Assembly (NCBI RefSeq): GCF_004027225.2
Contig: NC_046358.1
Span: 2,019,180-2,083,179, forward strand
Direction: 5' to 3'
DNA from: Strigops habroptila
Lineage: Eukaryota > Chordata > Aves > Psittaciformes > Psittacidae
Length of the DNA: 64,000 bases
Part shown: positions 31,921-43,089 of the stretch, one piece after another
How the letters are laid out: every line of letters begins with the position of its first letter
Position numbering within the stretch: the first letter of the stretch is position 1
Translations under genes and position numbers: made by a program
The notes under the pieces: generated by a model
The model's input: only the letters and a program-made list of their open reading frames with translations
What the model was told of the DNA's origin: nothing
Database searches by the model: none

Positions 31921-32220
31921 ATGGAATCATGGAATGGTTTGGGATGAAGGGAGCCTGAAGATCATCCAGTTCCAAGCCCCTGCCAGGGAAGAGCTTCTGC
32001 CTCAGAGCTCATCTCAGTCTCCCCTCTGGCAGGTTAAAGCCATTCCCCTTGGCCTGTCCCTACATCCCTTGTCCAAAGCCCCTCTCCAGGTTTCCTGGAG
32101 CCCCTTTAGGCACTGGAGCTGCTCTAAGGTCTCTCTTCCATGTAGGAGAGGGGGAGAATCCCCCCCTGGACCTGCTGCTCATGCTCTGGGGGTGCAGCCC
32201 AGCACATGGGGGGTTGTGGA
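31921..32220 (-). mobile_element. CR1 LINE 3' copy with an internal deletion
   Basis: The 3' tip (AATCATGGAATGGTTTGGGA) is present but joins directly to GGGAAGAGCTTCTGCCTCAG. About 190 bp of the common block is missing; the junction falls at short CAGGGA repeats that flank this block in intact copies. Confidence 0.8.
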
Positions 32221-32239
32221 GCGTGTTGAGCTCTCCGTG

Positions 32240-32445
32240 GCATCCCTCCATCCTCCATCCCTCCATCCTGCATCCCTCCATCCTGCATCCCTCCATCCCT
32301 CCATCCTGCATCCCTCCATCCTGCATCCCTCCATCCCTCCATCCTGCATCCCTCCATCCTGCATCCCTCCATCCCTCCATCCTGCATCCCTCCATCCTGC
32401 ATCCCTCCATCCCTCCATCCTGCATCCCTCCATCCTGCATCCCCA
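32240..32445. repeat. Tandem repeat CATCCCTCCATCCTG, about 35-bp units
   Basis: Six to seven units made of CATCCCTCCATCCCTCCATC and CTGCATCCCTCCATC, directly upstream of the CR1 copy at 31921-32220. Confidence 0.92.
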
Positions 32446-34130
32446 GCGGGGAGCAAGCACTTGGCCTTGTAAAAGGCTGCAACTGGCGGGCCGGCTTTCC
32501 AGGAAAAACATGGCCATGGATGAGGTTCAGCCTGTTCATTGCACTCCTGATGCCTCTCAGGGTGTAATTCCTGCTGGGAACTCTTGCCGGATGAAGACCC
32601 CCTTTCAACACCCCAATGCTAACAAGGGCTCTCATTCCCAGCATCCGAGGGGTAAGGAACACTTTAGCCGGCGTGGAAATGCTGGGATCCCTTCTTTAGG
32701 CTTTAGACAGCCAGGCTGGCCTCCAGCATTAACAACAGCTCGTGTTCCTGACCGAAACCTCCTGCTACGGTGGATTTCCTCCCAAATCCGCCTTTCCACA
32801 TTCCTAAAGCATTCCTGAAGGCTTCAGCCTTGCAGCCAGAAAGAGCCGTGACTGTCCTCGGCCCGGGACAAACCCCTTTGCCAAGGGAGGGATCCATGGA
32901 GGAAGCACTTCTCCCTCTCTAAGCAAAGCCAGCTCCAGCTGGGGATGGCAGGATCCCAAGGTGAGATGTTTGGATTTCTTTGGGATATGGAAGCTTTTAA
33001 GCCTCTGGCTGAGCGGAGGCAGGGAAGTGGCAAACCCACTCGGTGCAGCATTCCAGCCCTTAATATGTAGGAATTTCTGGCTTTGCTGATAGATCCAACA
33101 CGTTCCTTGGATTTTATTATTCATCTTATTAATTTAGGTCAAGTTTTGCTTTCCTGACAGCTGGAATTCTGTCCTTTGCTGGTTCTTCTTCCTTTCCAAT
33201 CTCTACGTGCTGCTCATGCACGGTGCTGGACAACAGGTCTACCCCATGAGCTTTATGGGGTACAAACACCCCTGGCTCTGGTATTTAGGGTCTCCCACAT
33301 CCAATGGCTTCATTCCAACACTCCAGCATCCCATAGGATGCCATGGGAAAGCCTGGCTGGGCGCTGAGGCTCTAAGCCCCCCTTTTCCCCCCCATCCCTT
33401 CCCACCAGCACAGCACAAGTTTATGAGCCTGGTGGAGCCCAACAGCCTTTTCCAAGCCCCAAAGTCCTGCTTTTTCCAAAGAAAATAGACGGAGATGGAG
33501 AAATGCTTCTCAGAGGAGGTCGCTGCTTCCTGGGAAGAACTTTATATCCCCATAAAAATCCCCAAAATCAACATTGTGCTTTGCTTCCACATGGTTCTCA
33601 CAGGGCTGGTTCCAGAAGGAGAACGTCTGTTCCCTGGGAAGCAGAGCAATTCCTGAGTGACGATGATGCCAGTCCTTGGATTTTCACTGCAAACACACTG
33701 ATCTGCAATCCCGGGTACATTATCCCTGCTCTGTGTCCCAAAATCCCATGCAGGGAACCTCCTCTGGGGGGGAACTGTTGGGAAAGGAGGAGGAGAAGGG
33801 GGTGAAGAAGCAGATACTGCCCTAAAACCAAGGGGATCCCACCAGCTCGGGCAGCTGGATGGGCTTGGATACCCAGGAGGGTATCCAGGAGGACCTGGAT
33901 GCTTTGGGAGCAGAAGGCACAGGGTCACCCATCAACCTGGAACGGGGCTACAGGCACTTGGGTGCTCACCCTTACCCCAGCTCCCCTTGTTGGGGGGTTC
34001 CCCTCAGCACATTGTGTGTGTGTCCCCTGTTTCAGCTCCATATCTCCCCTCAGACCCCTCCTGCAGCCTGGCTCAGCCCATCACCTCTTGCTGCTACACA
34101 TCACATGAGGAGCTGGCAGCATTCCATGCT
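32446..34130. other. Intergenic, lower GC, no recognised gene
   Basis: About 1.7 kb of more balanced composition. I see no convincing exon on either strand. Confidence 0.5.
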
Positions 34131-34131
34131 C

Positions 34132-34177
34132 TCCATCCATCCATCCATCCATCCATCCATCCATCCATCCATCCATC
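34132..34177. repeat. (CCAT)n microsatellite
   Basis: About eleven perfect ATCC/CCAT tetranucleotides. Confidence 0.95.
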
Positions 34178-34311
34178 TTCATCCTGAAGCCACCTCAAGC
34201 ATCCTCCTTGTCTTCTCCCAAACCCCCTCTGGGGCTCCAGCATCCTTCCAAGACATGGGATCCAGAACTGCTGTTGGGATGCAGGCGCTCCCTAGCTTTA
34301 TCCATGGATAT

Positions 34312-34880
34312 AAAGCTTCTCTGGGCACCCTGTGCCAGCGCCTCAGCACCCTCACAGGGAAGAGCTTCTGCCTCAGAGCTCATCTCAACCTCCCCTCTGG
34401 CAGGTTAAAGCCATTCCCCTTGGCCTGTCCCTCCAGGCCCTTGTCCAAAGCCCCTCTCCAGGTTTCCTGGAGCCCCTTTAGGCACTGGAGCTGCTCTAAG
34501 GTCTCCCCTTCAGGAGCCTTTTCTTCTCCAGGCTGCCCCAGCCCAGCTCTCTCAGCCTGGCTCCAGAGCAGAGCTGCTCCAGCCCTCGCAGCAGCTCCGG
34601 GGCCTCCTCTGGCCTCACCCCAACAGCTCCACGTCCCTCTTGTGTTGGGGACCCCAGAACTGCACCCAGTGCCCCAAGTGGGGTCTCCCCAGAGCACAAC
34701 AGAGGGGCAGGATCCCCTCCCTGAGCTGCTGCTCACGCTCTGGGGGTGCAGCCCAGCACATGGGGGGGTTCTGGGCTCAAGCACACACTGAAGCCGGGTC
34801 ATGGGGAGCTTCTCCTCATCCAACACCCCCAAATCCTTCTCCTCAGGCTGCCTCAAGTCACTTCTCCACCCAACCTGTAG
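34312..34880 (-). mobile_element. CR1 LINE copy lacking the 3' tip
   Basis: Starts inside the common block at TTCTCTGGGCACCCTGTGCC and extends further 5' than most copies, through GGGTCTCCCCAGAGCACAAC and GGGGGTGCAGCCCAGCACAT. The terminal ~150 bp are absent. Confidence 0.8.
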
Positions 34881-35129
34881 CTGTGCCTGGGGATTGCCCC
34901 CACCCAGAGGTGACACCCATGACACTATGGAGCTGGATGGGATTGATCCCAAGGTGCTGTGGGTGTCACAGCAGGAGCACCCCTCAATCATCTACATGGG
35001 GGTCTGGGAGGTCTCCGCTGCTGGAAGCTCACCAGTTGTACCCCAGTTCACAAGGAGGGATTGGATCTTGGAGCAAACTTCATCCCTGTTACTGAACCTG
35101 GGGTGCTTTTGGGAAGCATTTAAAGGATG

Positions 35130-35260
35130 ATGCCACCACCGGGCATGGTCAGCATGGGTTGATGGAGGGAGGGTCACTTCTTGGAGAGGTTTAGGCTGGA
35201 CATTAGGAATGTCTAATGGGAATAAACACTGGGTTGTGCACCAGGGATGGAATGTACTGG
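35130..35260. mobile_element. Possible short CR1-like remnant
   Basis: The words TGGAGAGGTTTAGGCTGGAC and ATTAGG resemble the CR1 3' region on the plus strand. The match is short. The rest of 34881-35630 has no recognisable gene. Confidence 0.4.
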
Positions 35261-35635
35261 TGGGGACCTTCCTCTCTGGTGTGGGTGACCATGCTCTGCG
35301 CAGGGGCAGCCATGGGGTGAGCAGGATATGGGGTCTCGGGGCAGCTTTGGGTCCAGCAACCAGGTCATCTTCTACCCCACTGCTGCTCGCTGTGGGGTGT
35401 GTGGGGCTGGACACCCCTGCAGGATACAGGGGGGCACAGGGAGGGCAGATGTGACCCTCTCATCCCAAGGGATCGGGGTCAGGTCCCTTCTGTGCCTCAG
35501 TTTCCCCAGAAGGAAGGGACCTGTAGGAGGGTGACACAAGGACGCGCTCATCACCCTGCATGTGGGACCAGCATGTTTTGGGGTGATGAGGGCAGAGATT
35601 GACCCCAACCTTTTCCATTACCCCCCCCCCGAGCA

Positions 35636-35882
35636 GGGACAGGGACTGGAACTGGGACAGGGACAAAGACCAGGACAAGAGGCAGGGTTGGAGCAAGGAC
35701 AGGGAGAGGGAGCAGGGCCCTTGGTTTGCTCCTGGGAAGAAGAGGAAGAGGAGGAGAAGAAGAAGAAGAGGACGAGAAGAGAAAGAAGAGAAAGAAGAGA
35801 AAGAAGAGAAAGAAGAGAAAGAAGAGAAAGAAGAGGAGGAAGAGGAGGAAGAGGAGGAAGAGGAGGAGGACAAGAGGAGTAG
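35636..35882. repeat. Polypurine tract (AGAAGAGAAAG, GAGGAAGAGG) upstream of the ZP3-like gene
   Basis: About 245 bp that is almost purely purine on the plus strand, with regular GAAGAGAAA units at 35780-35840. The mirror-symmetric runs could form H-DNA. The tract lies about 100-350 bp before the ZP3-like promoter. Glu/Lys/Arg-rich open frames here are shadows. Confidence 0.9.
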
Positions 35883-35939
35883 ATGAGCCCCAGGTGGGTG
35901 CAATGGGCTGGGCATGGGATGCAGCCACCACCCGCCCTC

Positions 35940-35987
35940 CCATTGGCAGAGCTGCAGCCGCCCCCCCCTTGGCTCAGGTGTAAAAGC
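35940..35987 (+). promoter_or_regulatory. Probable core promoter of the ZP3-like gene
   Basis: CCCATTGGCAG (an inverted CCAAT) near 35939-35949 and the TATA-like GTGTAAAAGCC near 35978-35988 lie 50-95 bp before the ATG at 36036. They fit a short-leader, tissue-specific promoter like that of ZP1. Confidence 0.5.
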
Positions 35988-36035
35988 CATCAATGAAGGC
36001 TGCTTCTCTTCTTCCTCCTCCTCCTCCTTGCCACC

Positions 36036-39000
36036 ATGATGAAGGCTCTCAGGAGAAGCTGGTTCCTGCTTTTCTTTGTGGCTGCAGCCTGGGCACAGGA
36101 TGCTCTGGGTAAGGGGTGGGTTGGGAGGGTCTGGGTATGGGTAATGTCTGCTGCCAGTGGATGAGGGCCATGGTCTTCTCCTCTCCCTAAGGTCAGGCAC
36201 CAGGCTTGGGACTGAGCATCCCAGAGTGGTTTGGGTTGAAGGGAGCTTAAAGCTCCTCCAGTTCCAACCCCCTGCCACGGGCAGGGACACCTTCCACTAG
36301 AGCAGGTTGCTCCAAGCCCCTGTGTCCAACCTGGCCTTGAACACTGCCAGGGATGGGGCAGCCACAGCTTCTCTGGGCACCCTGTGCCAGCGCCTCAGCA
36401 CCCTCACAGGGAAGAGCTTCTGCCTCAGAGCTCATCTCAATCTCCCCTCTGGCAGGTTAAAGCCATTCCCCTTGGCCTGTCCCTACAGGCCCTTGTCCAA
36501 AGCCCCTCTCCAGGTTTCCCTGGAGCCCCTTTAGGCACTGGAGCTGCTCTAAGGTGTCCCCTTCAGGAGCCTTCTCTTCTCCAGGCTGCCCCAGCCCAGC
36601 TCTCTCAGCCTGGCTCCAGAGCAGAGCTGCTCCAGCCCTCGCAGCAGCTCCGGGGCCTCCTCTGGCCTCGCTCCAGCAGCTCCACGTCCCTCTTGTGCTG
36701 TTGCCCCAGAGCTGGATCTGGAGGGAGGGAAGCCTTGGGCTGGGTCCTGCATCCCCCAATGTCCCCATTGGAATGCTTTAGGAGCAGCATGAAAGCATTG
36801 ATGCCATGGGGTGACAGCACAAAGCAGCTCAGCCCCTCGGACCACCTTTCCCTGCCCTCTCCAAGCCTGTGAATGATAATATGGGGGTGACTTGAGGGTT
36901 ATCTGGGGGTCCCCATCCTCAGCCCTCCCTCTCCTCCCCATTGTCCCAGTGTCCATCACATGTGGCCATTCATGGCTGGCTGTTGTGGTCCCGCCTGCTC
37001 TCCTGGGATCCCGTGTGTCCAGTGGGGAGCTGACCCTGGGATCCGGCTGTGGAGTGACCACTGCTGATGGGGATGGGCTCCGGCTGGAGCATCCGCTCAC
37101 GGACTGTGGGACCACGCTGGAGGTGAGGAGCTGGGGGACCAGTGCTGCTGGTGGAGGTGCTGTGAGGTCTGCAGTGGGGTGGGTGAGGATGGAAGTGGAG
37201 GGGGGACAGCATCAGGTCATCTTGTGGCTGCCAAAGCTCCTGTGGGTGGATGGGACAGGGTCCTCCATGGTGCTTGACCGTCGTTGTCACTGTACCCATG
37301 TGTTGGGTGCCCTCCAGGGCTGCTCCTGCCATAGAACCATGGACTGGTTTGGGTTGGAAAGGACCTTAAGATCATTCAGATTGAAGCCCCTGCCCATGGG
37401 GAGAATGGCAGCATCCATAGGGACACCCCTTGTGTGTGGGTTCAAATGAGACCTGGCCCTTCCCATGCACCAAGGGGCTTCCTGTGGGTGCTGGGGACAG
37501 GGAGGGAACCCCCGTTGTGACACCCCCTTCCCGCAGCTCCTCCCGGATACCATCCACTACAGCAACATCCTCCACTACAGACCCACGGCCATGGGCCCTG
37601 TGGCTCGTGCCAGGCCCTTCTCCCTGCCCGTGGACTGTTATTACCCCAGGTAAGGGGGCAGATGGGTGCCACCCACACGGTGGGGTGTCCCCAGAGCCCG
37701 TCACCCCACCTTGGGATGCTCTATGGCGCAGGACAGGCAGCGTCTCCTCCAGCGCCATCCAGCCCACTTGGGTCCCCTTTGGCTCCACCGTGGCTCATCG
37801 GAGACGCTTGCGCTTCGCCCTGGATGTGTATGACAGTGAGTGGGGGACCCCAGCCCCTTTATGTGTATGGGGGGGACAGGACCCCCGCTGCCTGGTCAGC
37901 GCCTTGGGGTGATGCTCAGGGCACCCATAACCGTGCAGGTACCTGGTCCTCCCGCCTGCTCCAGCCCATCTATTCCCTGGGGGAGCTGATGAACATCGAG
38001 GCATCAGTGAGCACCGGCCCCGTCCTGCCCATGAGGGTCTTTGTGGATGAGTGTGAGGCCACCTCAAGTGTGGTGGCACAGCCGAGGTACAAGGTCATTG
38101 CTGACAATGGGTGAGTGACAGAGGTGGTGGTGGCAGAGCCCATCTCATCCATCAAGGCCTGGAGCATGATGAGGAACGGCTGAGGGACCTGGGGGGATTT
38201 AGTCTGGAGAAGAGAAGGCTCAGGGGGGACCTTCTCACTCTCTGCAACTGCCTGACAGGAGGATGGAGCCAGGAGGGGGCTGGGCTCTGCTCCCAAGGAA
38301 CAAGGGATGGGACAAGAGGAACTGGCCTCAAGCTGCCCCAGGGCAGGTTTAGATGGAGCTGAGGAACAATTCCTTCCCCAGAGGGTGCTCAGGCATTGGA
38401 ACAGGCTGCCCAGGGCAGGGCTGGAGCCACCGGCCCTGGGAGGGTTCCCAAACCCCATAGACAAGGCCTCAGTGCTGTGGGTCAGTGGTGGCCTTGGCAG
38501 TGCTGGGGAATGGTTGGACTTGAAGATCTTAAAGCTCTTTCCCAACCTGGTTGATTCCATTGATTCCATGATCCCCATCCCAATAGGTGCCTGTTGGATG
38601 GACAGCTCGGCCGGTCCCGCTTCCTACCCCAGCGTGGGGATCGCTTCCTCCGCTTCCAGCTGGATACCTTCCGCTTCCCAAACACCTCTAGCAGCCAGGT
38701 CTGTGCTGTGGGGTTTGGGGGTGCCCCCCAGCATGGGGATGGGCTGCTCGGTGTGGAGCCATGGGGCAGCTCAGGATCCTTGTCCTTGCAGATCTACCTC
38801 CGCTGCCACCTGAAGGCTGTGGCCGAGGGGGCTGACAGCACCATGGGCAAAGCCTGTTCCTATGATCCCGTATCCCATTCCTGGCATTCCTTGGATGGAG
38901 CCGACTGCTCCTGTTGTGGTTCCCCATCTGGCTGCAGGCGCAGGCCCCGGCGATTCGCCAACAGCAGAGGTGAGATGGATCTTGGATCCCATGGTGGGAT

Positions 39001-39518
39001 CCATGAGCCCTATGGGAATACCTGAACCTGCTGTTCTTCTCCTTGCAGCGCTCCTGGGGGAAGCCACCATCCACCTCGGTCCCTTGGGGCTGCTCCCAGC
39101 TCTTCCCAGCTCATCCCTGCTCCCCACAGCATTCCCTATGGCACCAGAGCCATCACCTCGCAGCTCCTCAGTGCCCATAGTGCGGGGCGAGAACAGGGAC
39201 TCGGGTGAGTGTGAGCTGCCCCATGGAGCTGGGGGGTGGCTGGGGGGACCCTGCTGTCCCCCTCACCCCATTCCTGTCCCCACAGGCCTGGCTGTCCCCG
39301 TCCCTGGCACCACATTGGCCATGGTGGCCATGAGCTCCATCCTCGCTGCTGTGGCCATGACCGGGTGCTATTGCTCCATGCGGAGGCACCGGGGTGAGAA
39401 CAGAGTGGGGGGGCCCGAGACAGCTCCAGGGGAGCCCTGTGCTATGGTCATGGCCCCCACCACAACCGGGGGCACCCCTGGCACCTCCCCTGCTTGTGGG
39501 GACCCTGCCATGGTGTGA
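36036..39518 (+). CDS. ZP3-like zona pellucida domain glycoprotein
   Basis: Nine coding exons: 36036-36108, 36950-37122, 37537-37649, 37732-37835, 37939-38110, 38587-38698, 38792-38969, 39049-39204 and 39286-39518, all GT-AG and in phase, giving 437 aa. A signal peptide ([13 protein letters not shown]) is followed by a ZP-N subdomain ([42 protein letters not shown]) and a ZP-C subdomain ([41 protein letters not shown]). The ZP3-type cluster [10 protein letters not shown] leads into a basic furin-like RRRPRR. A Thr/Ser/Pro-rich stalk and one membrane segment ([20 protein letters not shown]) end in a short cytoplasmic tail. It would be an egg-coat or other ZP-filament subunit (family knowledge). 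It is not ZP1 and looks ZP3-related; I cannot name the paralogue. CR1 copies occupy introns 1, 2 and 5. Confidence 0.9.
36218..36718 (-). mobile_element. CR1 LINE 3' copy, ZP3-like intron 1
   Basis: Young-form CR1 starting with CAGAGTGGTTTGGGTTGAAG. It fills more than half of this intron. Confidence 0.9.
37331..37440 (-). mobile_element. Short CR1 3' fragment, ZP3-like intron 2
   Basis: ATAGAACCATGGACTGGTTT and GGTTGGAAAGGACCTTAAGA match the CR1 3' tip in reverse. The fragment is less than 110 bp. Confidence 0.75.
38140..38578 (+). mobile_element. CR1 LINE 3' copy, older form, ZP3-like intron 5
   Basis: Plus-oriented, with GATTTAGTCTGGAGAAGAGA, AGGAACAATTCCTTCCCCAG and the 3' end CTTTCCCAACCTGGTTGATTC. 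It resembles the copy in PRPF19 intron 13. Confidence 0.85.
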
Positions 39519-39534
39519 GCAGCCTTGGTATAGG

Positions 39535-39540
39535 AATAAA
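39535..39540 (+). terminator. Poly(A) signal of the ZP3-like gene
   Basis: AATAAA lies 16 bp after the stop codon, so the 3' UTR is extremely short. Confidence 0.8.
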
Positions 39541-40670
39541 TGTGTGGTTGAATGGTAGCATCCTTCAGCTCTATCCTTTGGAGATGCACCCATGGGTGCT
39601 GGGGGGATGCCCTGGTGGGTGCTGGGGGGGATTGAAGAGAATGAGGGGCAAAAGCAGAGCTGCTGGGGGGGTTATTGTGCCATGGAGGAGCTTGTGGGCA
39701 CCTCAGCTCTGGGGCTGCACAGCCTTAAGCTGCTATGGGGAGATGGGCTGAAGGGGTCTTGGTGCTTGGGTGGGAGGTCCCCAGGCCAGATGCAGGGTGA
39801 TGGTGTGTGGGGTGGTGTCTTGTGCCCCCCGACTTCATCCATGGGGCTTTAATTTACTGATTTTGGGGGGTTTCTCCTCTAAATGGAGCCCTTGGCTGGA
39901 CACCATTGGCCAGGGTATGAAGCCACCATGGTGAAGTGTGGGGACATCACGATGATGATGATGGTGGGACCCATCACCTCCTGCAGCAGGGACCTTCAGG
40001 GCTGAACCAAGCTGATGCTCAGCCCAGGACCCTCCCTGCCTGGCCAAGGGGAGCCAATGTCTGGTCCCCACAACCTGGGCCATGTTCTGGCTGTGTGGGG
40101 CTGGAGCAGGAGCCACCCCCCCGTGGTGCTCTCCACAGCCCCCCCAGTGCTCTGCACAGCCCCGGCTCTCAGGGAGGAGATGCTTTGTGCCTAATGGCCT
40201 TTGATGGATCTTTCTTCCAGGAACCAGCTGCAAAGAGCTTTTTGTGTTCTTCATTTTCTTTTTATTCCTGCCTGTCTGAGCTCCTGTAACCACAACCTCG
40301 GCCTGGGGGGGGGCTGTAAATGGGGCTGTAGCTCAGCCAGGAGCTTTTGGGGGAGGCACAACACATTTTGGGGTGGCTTTTGTCGAGCATCCTCCTTTCC
40401 TCAGCTCCCTTTCCTATGAGCATGCTGTGAGATGAGGTCTGAGCATCTTCCCCTTATGGGGTGGGTACCACTGAGCATCTCCCCCCTGCCCCACAGAGTT
40501 GGGGGGCACTGCACCCACAAGTGTGGGGTGGTTTTGGGGTGTCTGCTTCTTCCATCGCCCCCCCGTTATGGTCCTATATAGTCCTATACGCTCCATATCC
40601 CCCGGTTACATCGGGATGCGTGGCCGGACCGCGGGGTCCGCGATGGGGCTGGGCGGTGGCCGGGGGATGC
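39541..40670. other. Intergenic, no recognised gene
   Basis: About 1.1 kb between the ZP3-like poly(A) signal and the next CpG-rich promoter. No credible exon is seen. Confidence 0.5.
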
Positions 40671-40679
40671 CGCAGCCTC

Positions 40680-40704
40680 TGACGTCACCCGCCGCGAACC
40701 AATG
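40680..40704 (+). promoter_or_regulatory. CRE and CCAAT box in the promoter of MS4A copy 2
   Basis: A full palindromic CRE, TGACGTCA (40680-40687), and a CCAAT box in AACCAATGAG (40696-40705) lie about 10 bp apart in a CpG-rich segment. They are about 120-145 bp upstream of the ATG at 40826. Confidence 0.65.
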
Positions 40705-40825
40705 AGCGCCCAGCCTTGGGGGGCGTGGCAGGGCGGGGGGGGGGGGAAGCCCCCGGTGGGGACCGGGGCTGCTCCGGGGCCGGGACCGGGGCGGGGGGTC
40801 CCGTTGCCCCCCCCCTGCCGCTTCC

Positions 40826-43049
40826 ATGCAGGGGATGGGGAGCCTGCGGCTGGGCAGCCGCGCAGTGATGTACACGGCCGAGACCCTGCCCAAGGGCAAG
40901 AACCGAGTCATGGGGGTGAGTTCTGGGGGGGCTTTGTGGGGTTTTGGGGGGGGCATCCTTAGGAAATCCTTTTTCCTGCCCTATTCCCAGCGGTTTCTGC
41001 CCCATTCCCGGTGTTTTTCTACTCCTTCTGTGTGGTGCTGGAGCTCGGGGACCAGGGGACCCCCATCCTGGGATAAGGGAGGGGGTGTATGTATGGATTG
41101 CTCCCGCTCTATCCCGGTGCTATCCCATAGACTATCCAAATCATGACCGGCTTCATGCACATCGGCTTCGGGATCGTCCTGACGACGCTCACTAATGTCT
41201 ACACCTCCGTCTTCGTCATCGGAGAGATCCCCTTCCTGGGCGGCGTGTCCGTGCGTAGTGTGGGGATGGGGAGGGATTCCCATAGGGAATGGTGCCCACC
41301 GGGAGGGATTCCCGTTGGGAATGATGCCCACGAGCATCCCGGTGCTCCCAGGGTTAAGGCGTTTCAGGCTCTAAAACTCAATGGCTAACAACACACACGG
41401 AGCTCCCCATGCCCCCAAGAGCCACAGGGTGACCCCATGGGCAGGTTGGTGATGCTGGGGGGGGCTATTTGGGGTTCGGGGGGGTTTTGGGGTGACCATG
41501 GCACTGTTTAACTGTCCCCCTCTTTCCTTGGGGCAGTTCATCATCTCGGGGTGTCTCTCCATTGGGGCAGAGAAGAGCCCCACAGAGTGTGCGGTGAGTG
41601 GCTTTGGGGACCCCAAAGTGGGTGCAGGAGGGTGGGAGCAGCCCCAAAATCTATCAGGACAAAGCCTGTTTGCAGGAGTATTCCTGACAATGGGAAGGAG
41701 GGAAGGGAAACCCCCACCCCGTGCTGTTACCCTGGACATGGACCCCCAGTGATGGGTGTCCCTATGGGCTTTGGGGGCTGCCACATGTCCTTGTGCTGCC
41801 CCCAAAGCCTCCCTGTGCCCGCAGGTGAAGGGCAGCCAGACCATGAACGTCATCAGCGCCATCTTCGCCCTGCTGGGCATCGTGGCTTTCATCGTGGACC
41901 TCAACCTCAACGGCCTCTATCACTCCGGCTACAACTACTACGGCTATCTGGTCCTGGTAAGTGGGGGCACAGCCTGGTCCCCCCTTTGTTTCCAGCCCGG
42001 AGCTGGCTGAGCCTGGGGAGAAGCCTTTTGGGAACATCCCTTTTCCCCCTTCTCCATCCCCCTGGCTGCTTCCTGAGCCCTTTCTGGGACATAAGGGGAG
42101 CTTTTCCCAAGGTTCCTCTTGCCTTTGGAGGCATCCCTTTCTCCCCTTTCTATCCCTTTGAATGCTTCCTGAGCTGCTCCTGGGACACGATGGGCTTTTC
42201 CAGGCTCCTCTTCCTTTTGGGAACATTCCCTTCTCCCCTTCTCTATCCCTCCTGGATGTTTCCTGAGCCCTTCCTGGGAAATGGGGGGCTTTTCCAAGCT
42301 CCTCTGCCTTTGGGGAGCATCCCTTTCTCCCTTGCCCATTCCCCTTGGATCTTTCCCGAGCCGTTCCTGGGAGACGAGAGGCTTTTCCAGGCTCCTCTGC
42401 CTTTTGGGACCATCCCTTTCCCTTTTCCTCATTCCCCTGGATGCTTTCCCGAGCCATTCCCGGGAAGGGGAGCGCTGTTCCCCTGCTGCTCTATGGCGCT
42501 GTTCGGGAGCGGGGGGAGCCGATGGCCCCGGCGCGGAGCCGCCGTTCCCTGCCCTATTTTCGGCTGCAGCCTCGGGCGATGACTCACGCTGGAAGTTCCC
42601 CGTTTTCAATCTTAAAGCCATAAAAGCAGCGACGTGGAGGGGCTTCCGAGCGAGACCTTGGCACCCCCAGGGCTGCAGTGCTCGGGATGGGGGGGGAGAC
42701 GAGAAGGGGAGCCCCCATATAGGGGTGGGATCGTTCTGTGGGGATTCTTCCTCGTGGGGGGCTGCTGATGGAGGTTTTCCCCCACCCTGGAGCTCGCAGG
42801 GAATGGGATCTCCATCGTGCTGCTCATCTTCACATCCTGGAGTTCTGGCATCGCTGTGGCCACCGCTAACTTCTTGGTGCCGGCCACTCGCCTCAGCTCC
42901 AATGAGGTAGGGCAGGGGTGAAGAGTGGTGGGGCTGAGCCCTGCCTGGACCCATAGCGCTGGTTTACCCCCTTGTTTTCCTTCCCCCCTCAGTCCATGCT
43001 GATCGTGCCCAGCACCACGCGGGTAGACCTGGCAGCCCCCAATCGCTGA
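40826..43049 (+). CDS. MS4A-family four-pass membrane protein (copy 2)
   Basis: Six coding exons, all phase 0: 40826-40915, 41131-41250, 41537-41593, 41825-41956, 42793-42906 and 42993-43049, giving 189 aa. TM1 carries the MS4A signature (TIQIMTGFMHIGFGIVL), TM2 spans GEIPFLGGVS/FIISGCLSIGAEK, TM3 is MNVISAIFALLGIVAFIV and TM4 is GISIVLLIFTSWSSGIAVA. The extracellular loop is Tyr-rich (GLYHSGYNYYGYLVL). The second and third coding exons (120 and 57 nt) have the same sizes as in MS4A copy 1. The short cytoplasmic tail ends VDLAAPNR. The family acts as tetraspan plasma-membrane modulators (known); the exact paralogue is unassigned. An ATG four codons into the frame is an alternative start. Confidence 0.88.
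42020..42480. repeat. Degenerate tandem repeat of about 90-105 bp, intron of MS4A copy 2
   Basis: Four to five units containing TTTCCTGAGCCCTTCCTGGG, GGCTTTTCCAGGCTCCTCTG and GGAACATTCCCTTCTCCCCT, roughly 100 bp apart. Confidence 0.8.
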
Positions 43050-43089
43050 GCTGCCCCCAGCCACCCAGCTACACCGAGGTGAGCTACAG

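Noticed and set aside
30510-35600. A possible extra gene in the largest intergenic interval
   Set aside because: Open frames are short, lack splice logic and match no family I know; several derive from CR1 and CATCC repeats.
35562-35886. A Glu/Lys/Arg-rich open frame of about 100 codons resembling a charged nuclear protein
   Set aside because: It is simply the polypurine tract translated; no exon signals flank it.
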